Below are positions 9,072 to 19,797 of a stretch of DNA of 28,380 bases, piece after piece (position 1 is the first letter of the stretch; each line of letters starts with the position of its first letter). This DNA is from Porodaedalea pini (taxonomy: Eukaryota > Basidiomycota > Agaricomycetes > Hymenochaetales > Hymenochaetaceae), in the NCBI GenBank assembly GCA_002794775.1, contig NBAY01000168.1, positions 1 to 28,380 on the forward strand, written 5' to 3'. Made by a program: the position numbers and the translations under genes. The notes under the pieces are model-generated. The model was given only the letters and a program-made list of their open reading frames with translations. It searched no databases and had not been told where the DNA came from.

Positions 9072-9599
9072 CCGCCTAGTTTACAAGAGTAGAGATATGG
9101 AAAGCACTGTAGAAATAGGTTGACATGTCTTCTCGTACGTATATTGATTCTTCATATTGAGTAACACGCTGTTGGCTGCGCCCTCTGTCTCATTGTATCT
9201 AAAGCTAGCGGAATGATCGCACTCATAAACATTTCTCTAGCTAGATATTCTCAGCATCGACTTCATCTTACTTTGAATTTAGTCTAAATGTTTTACGACG
9301 CGTGTGATTACTTATGCAACAGTGGACAGTGGTAGTACCTAGTAGAAAACCATGGAAGTTGCGTGCTGACACCTAACAGAAAGATGATTCTTCATCTGTA
9401 CCATAGCAATTATGACAATTTGGAGCACCTCATGACTGTCATTGATGTGGCACGTCTTGATACTAAGTGCGGAGCTCGCGCTCATGCTCCCTCATAGACA
9501 TGGATTCGTACAAACTACCGCATTAACTCATTCTGGGCTGAAAGACATCAAAAAATAGGCTCTATACACGAAAAACCTCTGCATCACTCTCAGATATTC
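9072..9599. other. Intergenic region between convergent genes
   Basis: About 530 bp between the P450 stop (9071) and the MFS stop (9600), which face each other. It should hold both terminators. No other gene or repeat was recognised. Confidence 0.6.
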
Positions 9600-11720
9600 T
9601 TAAAACTTCCCTCCAAAAAGCCTCCTTAAAACACAATATTTACTTGCCAGCATTAGGAAAATCGAAGCCGCAACCATTGTGCCTATGAAGACACATGTTA
9701 GCAAAAGCTGAGGAAGTCTCAGATAGATGGTTTGAATCCACACCAGCGTAGATGCCGACTTCATGGAAGGTACGATTGTGCTGCTTAATAGCTCCTGAAA
9801 TAGGCGGACCTGCCAAAGCACCTAGATAAGAGGAATATATGGGGAAAAGTAACTCAGACGATCAGAGGCTCATAGATATGAGATGTAGATCAATATATAC
9901 CGATGGCCATGACTGTCATTTGCATCCCCGTACGACGTCCAATGTCATGTGTTGCGCCGAGATGAGCAACAGGGATAGCAAAGAGGCAAACGAATGCCCC
10001 TGAAGTAATTCTGAGATTGAAATCAGCTCATTGAAGTACCAGCATGTAGGTAGATTATGCATACCCATACAGAACCGTGACTGCAACGAACGCGCCCTTA
10101 GTTGTTACAAAGGGCCAGATATATGTAAAGACTGCGGCGAGCGCCGTGCAGATGACCATTACATTGACAGGCCCGTAGGACACGGCAAGAACCCCGCTGC
10201 CCAAACGGCCGACAGCAGAAGCACCGTTGGCGATAGCAACGAGATAGAAGGCGAAGCTATCATCCACACCAATCACCTCGGCGCTGACACTCAGGAACGT
10301 GAGCGCTATAGAAGATAGTATTAACTATTATATGTCATTATGAACTGAAAATAACGTACGAGTATAGAGACCTAAGAAAGCGACAAATGTTGAGAAGACA
10401 TAAAATATGTAGGCCGGCGAGCCGAACGTGCGGACATCAAATAAACTTGGAAGCACTTCGGGAGGAGGAAGCCGACTGTGCATCATCTAAAGGTACAAAG
10501 CAGATTTTAGGCTTTCGAGGTAGAAACAGCACCCAAAGATTTACTCACAAAGATCGCAATAATGGCTGAAGCCGCATTGATAAACCCTATCGTTCTGACG
10601 GTCCATTTGAACCTATAATTGGATATCCGTGAGGTGTTATAGATGGCGAGTATCTTCGAATATATACCCGACTGCAGGAAGCATGTTGTGTATAATGATA
10701 GGATAGATTATTCCTCCCAATGAGCTGCCGAAAGATACCACGGCGAACGCCAACGGTCTCCGCCGCTTGACTGAACATTTATAGATAAGTTGACTTCTTT
10801 ACGTTGGAATATAAATCAATGGCCTACACCAGTGGGACACGACCGCGATACATGGAATGTATATGCAACCGGCTGCTACCTGCGGGCCAGTTCAGCGAAA
10901 ATGTTGATACAATATTCTGCTACGTAATGGTTTCGAAAACATCAGATTAACTCACTCCGAGCAGCAATCCTTGGCAAAGAACAAAGTGCCAGTACTTTGA
11001 ACATTCCGCTGTGAGAAAGTTAGCTATTGTCATGGCAACCGAGGCACATATTAAGGTCGGCTTGAAGTAGCCAAGATCGAAGAGACAACCAGCGAGGAGA
11101 CCCTGATACGTAAAAAGATTAGTGTACCTTCAAACATTAACATCTATGTCGGAGAAGTCACGTACAGGCAGAAAGATCAGGGAATACTAAGTTTTGACAA
11201 TGACATGTAGTCAGCGATATGTACTCGAAACTGTAGTCGGTATTTAGCTAGGGTTCGCTCACCTGAAGAGATCCTATCCAAGCACTGCATGGAGACGGTA
11301 AAGCAACATAAAAATTACCGCGAGGACCGAAAAAAAAAGCGTACATTTGTGACGGCGTATTATGAATTAGGAGGACAGTTTCGTAATAAGCTTGATAGGT
11401 CTGTCGCTCGTAAGCTAAGACGGTAGATCAGATAGAAAAAAAATGCACGCACCCCCCAAGAAACAAAGTAACCGAACGTGGAGAGCGACAGGAAGAAACC
11501 CTACATCCGAAGACAGCTAGTCAGAACCCGAGTAGTAACAATTCAATGCATAACTCACACCGACTACTAGCATCCAAGCTCCTGTGCCTCCATCTGGAAC
11601 TTCATCGAACGCACGGACAGCCTGGGACTGCTCGGTGTCAAGTTCTTCGCCCGCAATCGGCTTTTCTTCCTCGATTTCCGGCCGCTGACTATTCAAGGCT
11701 GCCTCATTCGTCTGAGCCAT
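9600..11720 (-). CDS. MFS transporter, monocarboxylate permease-like (MCH type)
   Basis: Fourteen exons on the minus strand: 11559-11720, 11453-11500, 11345-11400, 11263-11284, 11166-11186, 10956-11102, 10828-10879, 10668-10770, 10549-10612, 10360-10486, 10065-10305, 9901-10010, 9744-9821, 9600-9682. They sum to 1314 nt, giving 437 residues and TAA; every junction is GT-AG and in frame. The ATG at 11720 opens a hydrophilic acidic head (EIEEEKPIAGEELDTEQ), then VPDGGTGAWMLVVG at 41-54, the signature of the monocarboxylate/MCT-like branch of the MFS. Further marks are IAWIGSLQ, GLLAGCLFDLGYF, HWFKRRRPLAFAVVSFGSSL after TM4, and GALAGPPISGAI near the end. About twelve hydrophobic segments are expected at the plasma membrane. 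Substrate unknown; relatives carry carboxylates, riboflavin or metabolites. Two exons are only 22 and 21 nt. It appears intact. Confidence 0.95.
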
Positions 11721-13373
11721 TATGAAGTAGCTGAGGTCAAGAGCAACAGAGTAATAGAGATCTTAAGTCGAGATACTCAATTACTGCCAGAATACCAATG
11801 TAGCGAAGGCGGTTGTGGGCTTGTGACAGGTCTGAAAGAGCCGAAGTCGTATCTTTAATCCATACTCTTAAATTTTGTCAGAACCTATGATGTTGATGCA
11901 TGCGGTGTAAGTTTGAACCGAGAATTAAAATGTATCTATCAAGTGAAAAGCCGAAATGACGTGGCTGTCAAGCTGCAAATAACCAAGACGCATTCACGCT
12001 TACGCGTACCCCTGACACCCAGACAGCCAGCCCAACATCCCCATTCTCCGTTTCCTGCGGGAATCCATCTCATGATGCTCCAAACTTCTGTTACTTTGCT
12101 GTCTTCGCAGCCAGAGCCTGCCTCTTAATAATAGACCGCACGTATTTGCTTCAAGATCCTCGGATTCTCAATCTTTCACCGGCTTATTAAATGTACGGCG
12201 TCCCTTGGCCTAGAGAATGGCACTTTCTATTTGGAGTTTTGAGTTCACTTCCTGCATTGGATGCCCTTGTCCAACGAATCCAACGAATTGCCTATTGACC
12301 CCAGTCCCCGTCGATAAGGTTCGCAATCCGGAACAAGAAGGCTTGAACAAGCGGGACAACATTTCCTGTGACTTAGATCCGACTGGACTAGCCTTGAGAT
12401 CTATATCAAGGCCTTCTGTCGAAAGCTGAATCTCGTCTTTCTCCGAGTTGTTTCTGAAGTGTTTCCAAGATTATGATAGGACTATATGCACCTATTCTAG
12501 CTTGCATCCCGTTAGCGGAGTCTCAAGTTCCGGAACTCGTCATAATCAAGTCTACCAATAAAAGATAGCATTGGGCAAGCGGTGGTGTGCGGTGCTAAGT
12601 CCATCTAGAAAAGAAGTCCAGTACCCTAAGTGAACGAGTTTCTATATCCTAAAAGAACTGAGAGAGCAGTGGGGCTTGCGGCTTTAATGTTGTCATCAAC
12701 GAGAACCAAGGTCTCCGGGGGAGAAAGGGCGACTGAAAGCTTGAATCGAAGACTATCGAGCTACAATATTTCCGCCAACACGAGCCACCAAGTCCGCTGA
12801 TTATTGCACGAGAATGGCGGTGAAAGATCTAGCGAAGCAAAAGCAAGGAAGAGAGGCTATATGGGAGAGACTCCGCGAGAATAACAATGGTATGATTTTT
12901 TAGATGACAACTTCGATGTATGTATAATGTAATGACTCCAGATCATCGGGTCTGGCCCCATACGCATGAATTCATTAATCAACACTTCCATGCTTAACAC
13001 TGGATGTCTACATATCTACCTCAAGGGGAATGCAAGGTGGCACAAATTGAGTTTTTCTGTACGAACTGCAATTGGCAATTTAGACAACCTCGGCTCTCTC
13101 GATCTACTCTACCACTATTTCAACTGGTTGAAGCCACGATCAATTCTCCCGTGTGTTCGAATCTTCGAACGGTGAGTAGAGATGCCGCTTTGGAGAAACA
13201 TGTATTGTAGACTAAATTGCCAGAAAGTAGTAACATGTACACCAAGATAGAATCGGAATGGGTCTCTTCAATGTACTCCGCAATCGCGACACTGCAATGT
13301 ATTTGAAAAGAGTAGTATTTGAAAAAGAGCAATTGCTTCTTTAATTGCCCTCAAACGGACTGTTTAGCGATGT
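11721..13373. other. Intergenic region upstream of the MFS gene
   Basis: About 1.65 kb between the MFS start and the stop of the next minus-strand gene. It should contain the MFS promoter near 11721-11900 and the terminator of the DUF6533 gene near 13373. Short open frames at 11913-12128 and 12217-12429 have no recognisable motif or splice context, so they are not called. No repeat structure was noticed. Confidence 0.55.
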
Positions 13374-14870
13374 CTACTCTGCGAAAGTTGTATGCGAGGC
13401 TAATTCTGACTCTACATGTACCTCTCTTCCACGGAAGTTGATAGACATGGTGTTCAGCTCGTGGGCTGCCATAGAGAAACCACTCTCAATAACGGTCTTC
13501 CTGCCTACTCGACGTAAATTGAGAAGAATTCGACATGCCAGAACGGAATGCATGACTCTTTCAAGACTGAATGACCATCAATAGAATCAGCATTGCCACA
13601 AATACAAAGTTATGAACCTTGTAAGCGTATTCAAGAAGTCCGCCTACATGTAAAGCGACTTGTGAGTGCATTGTGTTAATGAGATAAAAACACCAACCGG
13701 TAGTGTCTGAATCACGATGACGTTCGCAACGGATAAAACTGAAGAAAACTGAGTCGATGTACATAGCATAGATCAGCTAATATCGGACAAACCGAAGAGA
13801 TATAAATAAAAAAGTGAGCCTGCAACAATGCCGCGTCAGTACTTAATAATATAAGGATTAAGGATAAGTATGACACATACCGTCTCCATAGACCGCTTTA
13901 AACATAGCTGAATTGCCGTGAAGTTTATCTTTGCAAGCAAGCCAATTAGCTGAATATAGCATTCGAATGAGAGATTTCTGTACAGGTACGGAAACCAACA
14001 ACAAGCATGAAACCGAGAACGCCTACAGATATTAATCAAGTGAGTACATATACAATTTTTCAGAGTGCAGCTCGCCATACCAGCTTCGAATACCATGAGA
14101 AGAATCCAATTCATTGTGAGAATTGAGCTACCTCCCACAACGAGGCACCCGGCAATGCCATGAGGGAAAGGAGAAACTACATGGGGTCGAGTTAGAATAG
14201 TGATGTGCAGGTACGAGTGAAGAACTCTCACACTCCAAAGAGTTCAAGAATCTTGCCATGAAAACGATCTGTGGCAACCAGGTTGCGACGGTCCAGGCGC
14301 AAAGGATGATCGCGACAGACCTCCTTCTCTCCCAAATAGCCCAAGCCCGCAACATGAGGATGACTACACAGCACATGCCCATGAATCCTTGAACAGCCCA
14401 TCTGCAAGAAGAATGCACCTTCCGCAAGTAAGATCCCGAACGTTTCTAGCCCTTAGGATTCCAATATTACAAGGGATTAATGAGTTATCTCTGCCTTTAT
14501 TGAGAAAGACTTACATCCTGTGATCTTGTATGCGACTTCACATTGACCGTTCGTCAAAGGCATTCCCAGCTGATCTGTTTCATTCAAGTAAATCGCAAAC
14601 TAAATAAATTGATGTCTCGCAATCACGTACGCCACATAACTATGGGAGTGTCGATGAATGGCAAGTATCGCGTTGCAATGAAGAGCACTTTTGCAACCGA
14701 CCAAGGCATCGTCCAAATAAGACTCCGCTCCGTTTCTATCGTAAGCGCATATTCATAGACCTGAAAATGGAGCATAAGCACTTTACAGCAAGAAATCGAA
14801 GAATGACTCTCACCAACACACTGAGGCTAACAACTTCTCTACAGAGTGAGTAACCCGACCCAATCAAATG
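13374..14870 (-). CDS. DUF6533-domain 7-TM membrane protein (one junction off frame)
   Basis: Minus-strand exons: 14814-14870, 14631-14760, 14515-14574, 14232-14401, 14081-14176, 13990-14022, 13881-13928, 13793-13819, 13698-13738, 13618-13643, 13374-13566 (TAG at 13376-13374). The second exon reads YEYALTIETERSLIWTMPWS, the DUF6533 signature (a Y-D/E-y-x-LT-x3-E-x3-IW pattern). Later pieces include a C-x-V-AYKIT segment, a hydrophobic helix with MLRAWAIWERRRSV, VYGDGSLFYLYLF, and a C-terminal RVMHSVLACRILLNLRRV. These proteins are abundant in mushrooms; their role is unknown. All joins keep frame except between the third and fourth exons: the GTAAGT donor at 14514 and the CAG acceptor before 14401 leave the frame one base short. 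This is either a frameshift or an unusual splice. The start codon is not resolved; 14870 is the acceptor side of the first exon that can be read. Confidence 0.82.
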
Positions 14871-15142
14871 CTGATATATAACACGTACAGTCGATGTACT
14901 GCGATTATTACAGTCAGTTTTCAGTATATGTCAGAATGTGCATCTGAAAGAACGAACTGTAGTAATTTGTGCGTGCTGGAGAAGCAGGATCAACTCTTGG
15001 GCTTGAGTTTGGGCTTGGGATGCCATTGAAGGAAGGGAGAACAGGCCATGGTCTTCACGTCACGCAGATTAATGGCCGAGCAAAAGCAAACATAGAACAG
15101 GGATTGTGTGATTATCAGAATCAGAAGATGGAGAAGCCAATG
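14871..15142. other. Short region upstream of the DUF6533 gene
   Basis: Should contain the first coding exon or the promoter of the minus-strand DUF6533 gene. An ATG on the minus strand near 14940 opens only nine codons before a stop. Nothing else recognised. Confidence 0.4.
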
Positions 15143-15582
15143 TACAGTTGATTATCTCATAAGGAATATGCAAAATCTGGAATTTCATATTCCCTATGAG
15201 ATAATATTCCTGAGTAGAATGTCACTTTTGTGTGACATATGTGTGACTTGCAAAAACAAATTAAAATTTTGCTACTTTTTCTTTTTTTGAAGTGCATTTT
15301 TAGGCCAAACCTGTTGCATGGAGCAAGTTTTGAGCTAACAAGGCAAATTTATGTTTGATAGAGGTGCTGGCTCACTTGGTTTGGCTTTGGCACATCCTAA
15401 TTTCCCACATGTTTTTGGTGCAAAACCTTATCTGGTAAGGAATATTTACAAAAAACATTATTCCCTATTAGGTATCAGATTTTTGTAGAATATCCCACTG
15501 AAATGTGGTCGATTCCGAGAAATTTTATTCCTTATGAGAAATATTCCCTATGAGCTAATTCACTATGAGATAATCAACTGTA
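15143..15582. mobile_element. Tc1/mariner-like MITE (pogo/Fot-type ends)
   Basis: TACAGTTGATTATCTCATA at 15143-15161 is perfectly inverted at 15564-15582. Read as a TA target duplication plus 17-bp terminal repeats beginning CAGTTG, the element is about 436 bp. It encodes no transposase, so it would be non-autonomous. The motif ATTATCTCATARGGAATA recurs inside: inverted at 15186-15205, and in partial form near 15460, 15523 and 15541. TA duplication and CAGT-type ends fit the Tc1/mariner superfamily; the exact family cannot be fixed from the sequence alone. Confidence 0.88.
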
Positions 15583-17045
15583 TTTGAGTGATTTATGTCT
15601 GACACGATTACAAGCTGACTGCCAGAGAACAAGTTATCCAGGATCCGCAAGGCAAAATTCAGTTCGAAGTAGAAGTAAGAACCTATCATATCCATCCCAA
15701 CGATCAACTGTCGCGCCCTAAAATGGGGTCAAAAAAGAAAAGTGCAGACATGTGTAATTCAAATGGATAGGAATGGAAGTTGTAAGCTGGATATTTGATA
15801 ACCAAAATACTGCTACTGAATTTGTATATCACCAAGGTGTATGATGTGATGCGCCGCTGTTACCCAAACCATTCATCAGACCCACAGACATAGAAAGGTA
15901 CCATATATCCTATTCAATTCAAGTGAAAGCGAATGATTCGCACCAGGGACACGAAACCCCGTGATCGCGGCGAGAAGATCCTGAGAATGTGTCCTCATGG
16001 ACGACAAAAAAATAGACCAATATTTATCCTGCGTTCTGCATCATTATCTAAAAGATACTTCCGGAGGGCTTGATTATATGTTTTGTTGAATGAGGTGTGT
16101 GCATTCGCAGCATCCCAGCGATGGTTCGCTTTTGCCCTGAATATTGTAGCTGTGATTGACTGTTACATCACAAAAAAGTCTAAAATCTTGCACAGGCATA
16201 TATGCCCATGCAATATGTATATTTTCTAAGTTATGTACAACCAAATACAGTGCAGCTTTGATCTGACACAAAACTACAAGTTGCTGCAAGATCGCCACAA
16301 GTCTAATTGATCTTGCCAAGTTAGGTCATACTGATCATCACTTGCCAGAAATATACAAGACTGACCAGCCCTGAAGAAAATATAAAAGAGAATATGGTGC
16401 AGCTTCAAAATGACATGTGATAATCTTACTTGTAGTTCTGGTAGAGTTCTTATATTAGGTCTGCAAGTTGTTATACAAGACCACAAGTCTGCTCTCTGTT
16501 CACAGGTCCTGTTGGTTCATTATCACACTATTCATATAATATAATAATAATGTATTCTGTTGTATCAATTATTGTACAATCAAGTTATTCAAAATCATAG
16601 CCATGTCAAAATCATAGTTAAAAGCAAAAGGAGCCAGGACAGATGTGTTAGAATCACGGTAAAACTGATTAACTAAGTCAATCTTACCTGTGAAGCGACT
16701 TGCTGTGCTTGAGAATTTGTTGAGAGTGCAAGGAGATTCACTAGTCAAGCAGGTTTGTAGTAAAAGCTCGAGTGTGGTGCTTGAGGGCTCAAGTGGATTA
16801 AACTGACAATTGAGGGCTACTCTTGCCCTCCTTATATACTCTACAGGGGTGGCTATGCTATGGACTATACTATGCAGCTATATTACCTTCTGAACATCTT
16901 TCATAACATATTGCCATTCTGAACATATTGTATCATGCATCTGATGCATTCCTTGGTGGACTCCCAGAGTTCCAGAGGTGACCAAACCTCACACTTGCAG
17001 TTCCTTATCTTTGTTACTTGGCAATTTATCCTTCTGTCTCTGAGA
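15583..17045. other. Unassigned AT-rich region, possibly old LTR debris
   Basis: No gene was recognised. Around 16260-16500 short ACAAGT/ACTTGT words recur in both orientations. On the minus strand a TATA-like GAGTATATAAGG lies near 16830, and TGTTAGAATCAC at 16641 resembles a copia-type LTR end (reverse of GTGATTCTAACA), with a partial partner TGTTCAGAAT on the minus strand near 16926. No primer-binding site or target duplication was found, so an LTR is only a possibility. Confidence 0.35.
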
Positions 17046-17369
17046 TCATTTCAGGTATCTATCTTCTTGTCCTAAAGCCTCCCTCATTGTCAACTGTCTC
17101 TGCAGTCTGTGTTTCACTAATAAGTATTGTTCACTGGTTTGTATAGGTGTCAGCTCCACTGTTCTTGTCAGGCTAGCGATTGTATTATCATTGTCCTTCC
17201 TTGCTGCTTCTGAAGTGGTTATCTTATCAACTGGGGTTTCTTGCCTCGGTGCTTCTTCCGAGATCTTATTGACCAGAACTTTTGATGTTGGGATCTCATT
17301 TGTTATCTTAGCAATAGAAGTATTCTTATCTTCCACACTATCCAATTGTGCCGGTTGATCAACTTCCAT
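17046..17369 (-). CDS. Uncharacterised open frame next to LTR
   Basis: A 107-codon minus-strand frame starting MEVDQPAQLDSVEDKNTS and ending LTMREALGQEDRYLK. It is hydrophilic, rich in Glu, Lys, Thr and Ile, with repeating VNKI/VDKI words, and no domain that I recognise. It starts 57 bp from the end of the minus-strand LTR (17426), and the frame is open a little further upstream into that LTR. It may be a piece of an older element that the LTR inserted into, or a chance frame. Confidence 0.3.
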   Translation of the reverse strand: MEVDQPAQLDSVEDKNTSIAKITNEIPTSKVLVNKISEEAPRQETPVDKITTSEAARKDNDNTIASLTRTVELTPIQTSEQYLLVKHRLQRQLTMREALGQEDRYLK

Positions 17370-17425
17370 GATTATTACTTCTGGTGTCCTAGGTAGTATC
17401 TTATCTTCTCTTCTAATGTCAGCAG

Positions 17426-18245
17426 TGTAGTGGTGCAGACTCTTCTAATCCAAAGGGCGGTTCAGGCTACAGCTCGTGATCAACCCAAGGGGGACTGCGG
17501 TGACTCAGTATACTGAGAGGGACAACCTAAGTAGAGCAGGGTTTGAGATAGGAAGACTCGGCGATATGGATACACATGGGATTCCGGTTGGACCAAGACT
17601 CAGGTGGGTAGAATTGGCACTTGTGACAGCGGCCGAGGGCATTCGGTGATTGGGTGATGGAGTTCTGAGAGTTGGTGACAGAGTCGATGTATACTGTTTT
17701 CAGAGTGAGAGTCGGGCAAGTAGTGTATAGTAATGCATGTAGTAGATTGTGGTCTAGAGGTGGAGAGGGGACTGTCTGTCTCTGTCTCATATCTCCCTAT
17801 CTCCATCTATATACTACTGCAAATTTATACTAAACTGAAGCAGAGAAAGCAGTGCAAGACTCGACCGAGTCTGTGTGAACAGATGTGAAGGTGAGTCGAC
17901 GATCGGCCTGTGCACATCACACAGCCAATCGTCGCAGAGTGATGTTATAGTGCCCAACCTGCTCTCTTGTCTCCCACCACTGCACAACCATATCCCACAT
18001 CCTCGTCCTACTCACCTAATTCCTTCCACCTGTGCCCATGAGAGTTGGTTGTCCATGTGCTGATCAAGTTTGTATGTCATCCGTCCGTCTGATCGTGTCC
18101 ATACCAAGAATTGTAATAAAGAGTTGGCCACCAATTATGAATAAATAAATGGTAATGTTCAGTGGCCGGTAAAGGGAGTCAAAGGCATAGTGTAAATAAA
18201 GGGAGAAAGACTTGGCCGGCATGTAGGCAATGGTTAATCACTACA
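17426..18245 (-). mobile_element. Ty3/gypsy LTR, minus orientation (probable 3' LTR)
   Basis: Reverse complement matches 18901-19731 along its length. Read on the minus strand it begins TGTAGTGATTAACC (18245 downwards) and ends CACTACA (17426), giving TGTAG...CTACA ends and 820 bp. The minus-strand sequence just before its start ends in a purine run (AGGAGA) like a polypurine tract. Beyond its end there is no primer-binding site. The flanks AGCAG (left) and TCTCC (right) differ, so it is not a simple solo LTR. It best fits the 3' LTR of a minus-oriented element whose tail is 18246-18900. Confidence 0.85.
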
Positions 18246-18900
18246 TCTCCTGGGGGGCCAGAAAAAAAGTGTTTGTGGTGTACATGAGAAGTGGTTGAAT
18301 TGGAAATTAAAGAAAGTGTAATGGGTGAGGTTTGGTGCATTCTGTGGTATTTAATGGTGCGAAGAAGAAGAGGAAGAGGTTGATGGTTCACCAATCAATG
18401 CCAAAATTGCACCCTGGAGTTTTGTGATGTGTGCTATCTGCTGTGTGACCGTGTCACAGAGGTTCTCGAGTTGGACTGATGGGGCTGAGTGGTGTATGCT
18501 GGTCTGGAGGTCTGGGTGCCATGGGATAATCGCAATCCAGATGAGGTCATGTGTCACTGCTGAATGTAGATGCTGATTCACTGGCAGTTCCAGGCCTTGA
18601 TTAATGACATATTTGGTGTGGTTGTTGATCAAGGTCAGTCGAGGTCAGTACTGGATGTCAATCGCCATGTACAGGTGCAGGAAGAACTCGTGCACCTTCA
18701 TGCCAGGCTCAGTGATTGAGCACCAAAAGTGCTGGTGAGATCCAGAGTGGTGTAGGACGTCCTTGAGAGTGGCCTGATGTGAGTGATGGCGTGCGACAGT
18801 AAGAGTGAATGATATTGACCAGTTGTGAACCCTGTGTATGTTGTCTGGGCACAGGATTCAGTTGTCATAGAAAGACTCAGTGCTGGTTCAGTCTGAGCAC
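18246..18900 (-). mobile_element. Spacer between inverted LTRs, tail of a minus-oriented element
   Basis: 655 bp between two LTR starts. On the minus strand it has an open frame ending near 18351 (92 codons from 18632, and a longer broken one upstream with a stop near 18648). It reads PGMKVHEFFLHLYMAIDIQY, stop, then LELPVNQHLHSAV and DTVTQQIAHITKLQGAILAL, ending in a Ser run. I do not recognise a domain. Position before a polypurine-like tract and 3' LTR suggests the last internal segment of the element. Confidence 0.5.
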
Positions 18901-19731
18901 TGTAGCGATTAACCATTGCCTATGCGCCAGCCGAGTCTTTCTCCTCTCACTTACACTACTCCTTTGACTCCCCTTACCGGCCGCCGAACATCACCATTGA
19001 TACATTCACAATCGGCAGCCAACTCTTTATTATAATTCTTGGTATGGACACAGTCAGATAGATGGATGTCACATGAACTCAATCAGCACATGGATGACTG
19101 ACTCTTGTGGGCACAGGTGGAAGGATTTAGGTGAGTTGGACAAGGACGTGGGATACAGTTGCGCAGTAGTGGGAGATGAGAGAGCAGGTTGGGCACTATA
19201 ACATCACTCTGCGATGATCGGCTGTGTGATGTGCACAGGCCAATCGTCGACTCACCTTCACATCTGTTCACACAGACTCGGGTGAGTCTTGCACCACTTT
19301 CTCTGCTTCAGTTTAGTATAAATTCACAGTAGTTTGTAGATAGAGATAGGGAGAGACAGAGGAGTGACAGTACTGGGACAGACAGTCCCCTCTCCACCTC
19401 TAGACCGCAATCTACTACGTGCATTACTACACACTACTCGCCTGACTCTCACTCTGAAAACAGTATACACCGACTCTGTCACCAACTCTCAGAACTCCAT
19501 CACCCAATCACCAAACACCCTCGGCCGCTGTCACAAGTGCTGATTCCACCCACCCGAGTCTTGGTCCAACTGGAATCCTGCACGTATCCATATTGACGAG
19601 TCTTCCTATCTCAAACCTTGCTCTACTTAGGTTGTCCCTCTCAGTATACCAAGTCACCACAGTCCCCTTTGGGTCGATCATGAGCCGTAGCCCAAATTGC
19701 CCTTCAGATTGGAAGAGTTTGCACCCCTACA
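18901..19731 (+). mobile_element. Ty3/gypsy 5' LTR, plus orientation
   Basis: Starts TGTAGCGATTAACCATTGCC at 18901 and ends CCCCTACA at 19731, 831 bp with TGTAG...CTACA ends. It is followed three bases later by a primer-binding-like site and then the gag-pol remains. It is an inverted, diverged partner of 17426-18245. Confidence 0.88.
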
Positions 19732-19734
19732 CAT

Positions 19735-19752
19735 TGGAGCCCACTGCGAGGG
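19735..19752 (+). promoter_or_regulatory. Probable primer-binding site of the gypsy element
   Basis: TGGAGCCCACTGCGAGGG lies three bases after the LTR. The TGG start fits pairing with the CCA 3' end of a tRNA. The tRNA species was not determined. Confidence 0.6.
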
Positions 19753-19797
19753 GGACAAGGTGCCTCGCCTAAGTACCAGGTCGACGTCTGAAGCTCC

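Noticed and set aside
11913..12429. Small genes between the MFS and DUF6533 genes
   Set aside because: Two short open frames with no motif, no splice pattern and no codon signature; likely chance.
15920..15990. tRNA-like sequence
   Set aside because: A CACGAAACCCCGTG hairpin is present, but no complete cloverleaf or A/B box pair could be drawn.
16641..16926. Copia-type solo LTR on the minus strand
   Set aside because: TGTT...AACA-like ends and a TATA box are suggestive, but the terminal repeats match imperfectly and no target duplication, primer-binding site or second copy is visible.
17426..18245. Simple solo LTR
   Set aside because: The flanking five bases differ (AGCAG against TCTCC), and a polypurine-like tract on one side fits an element end better.
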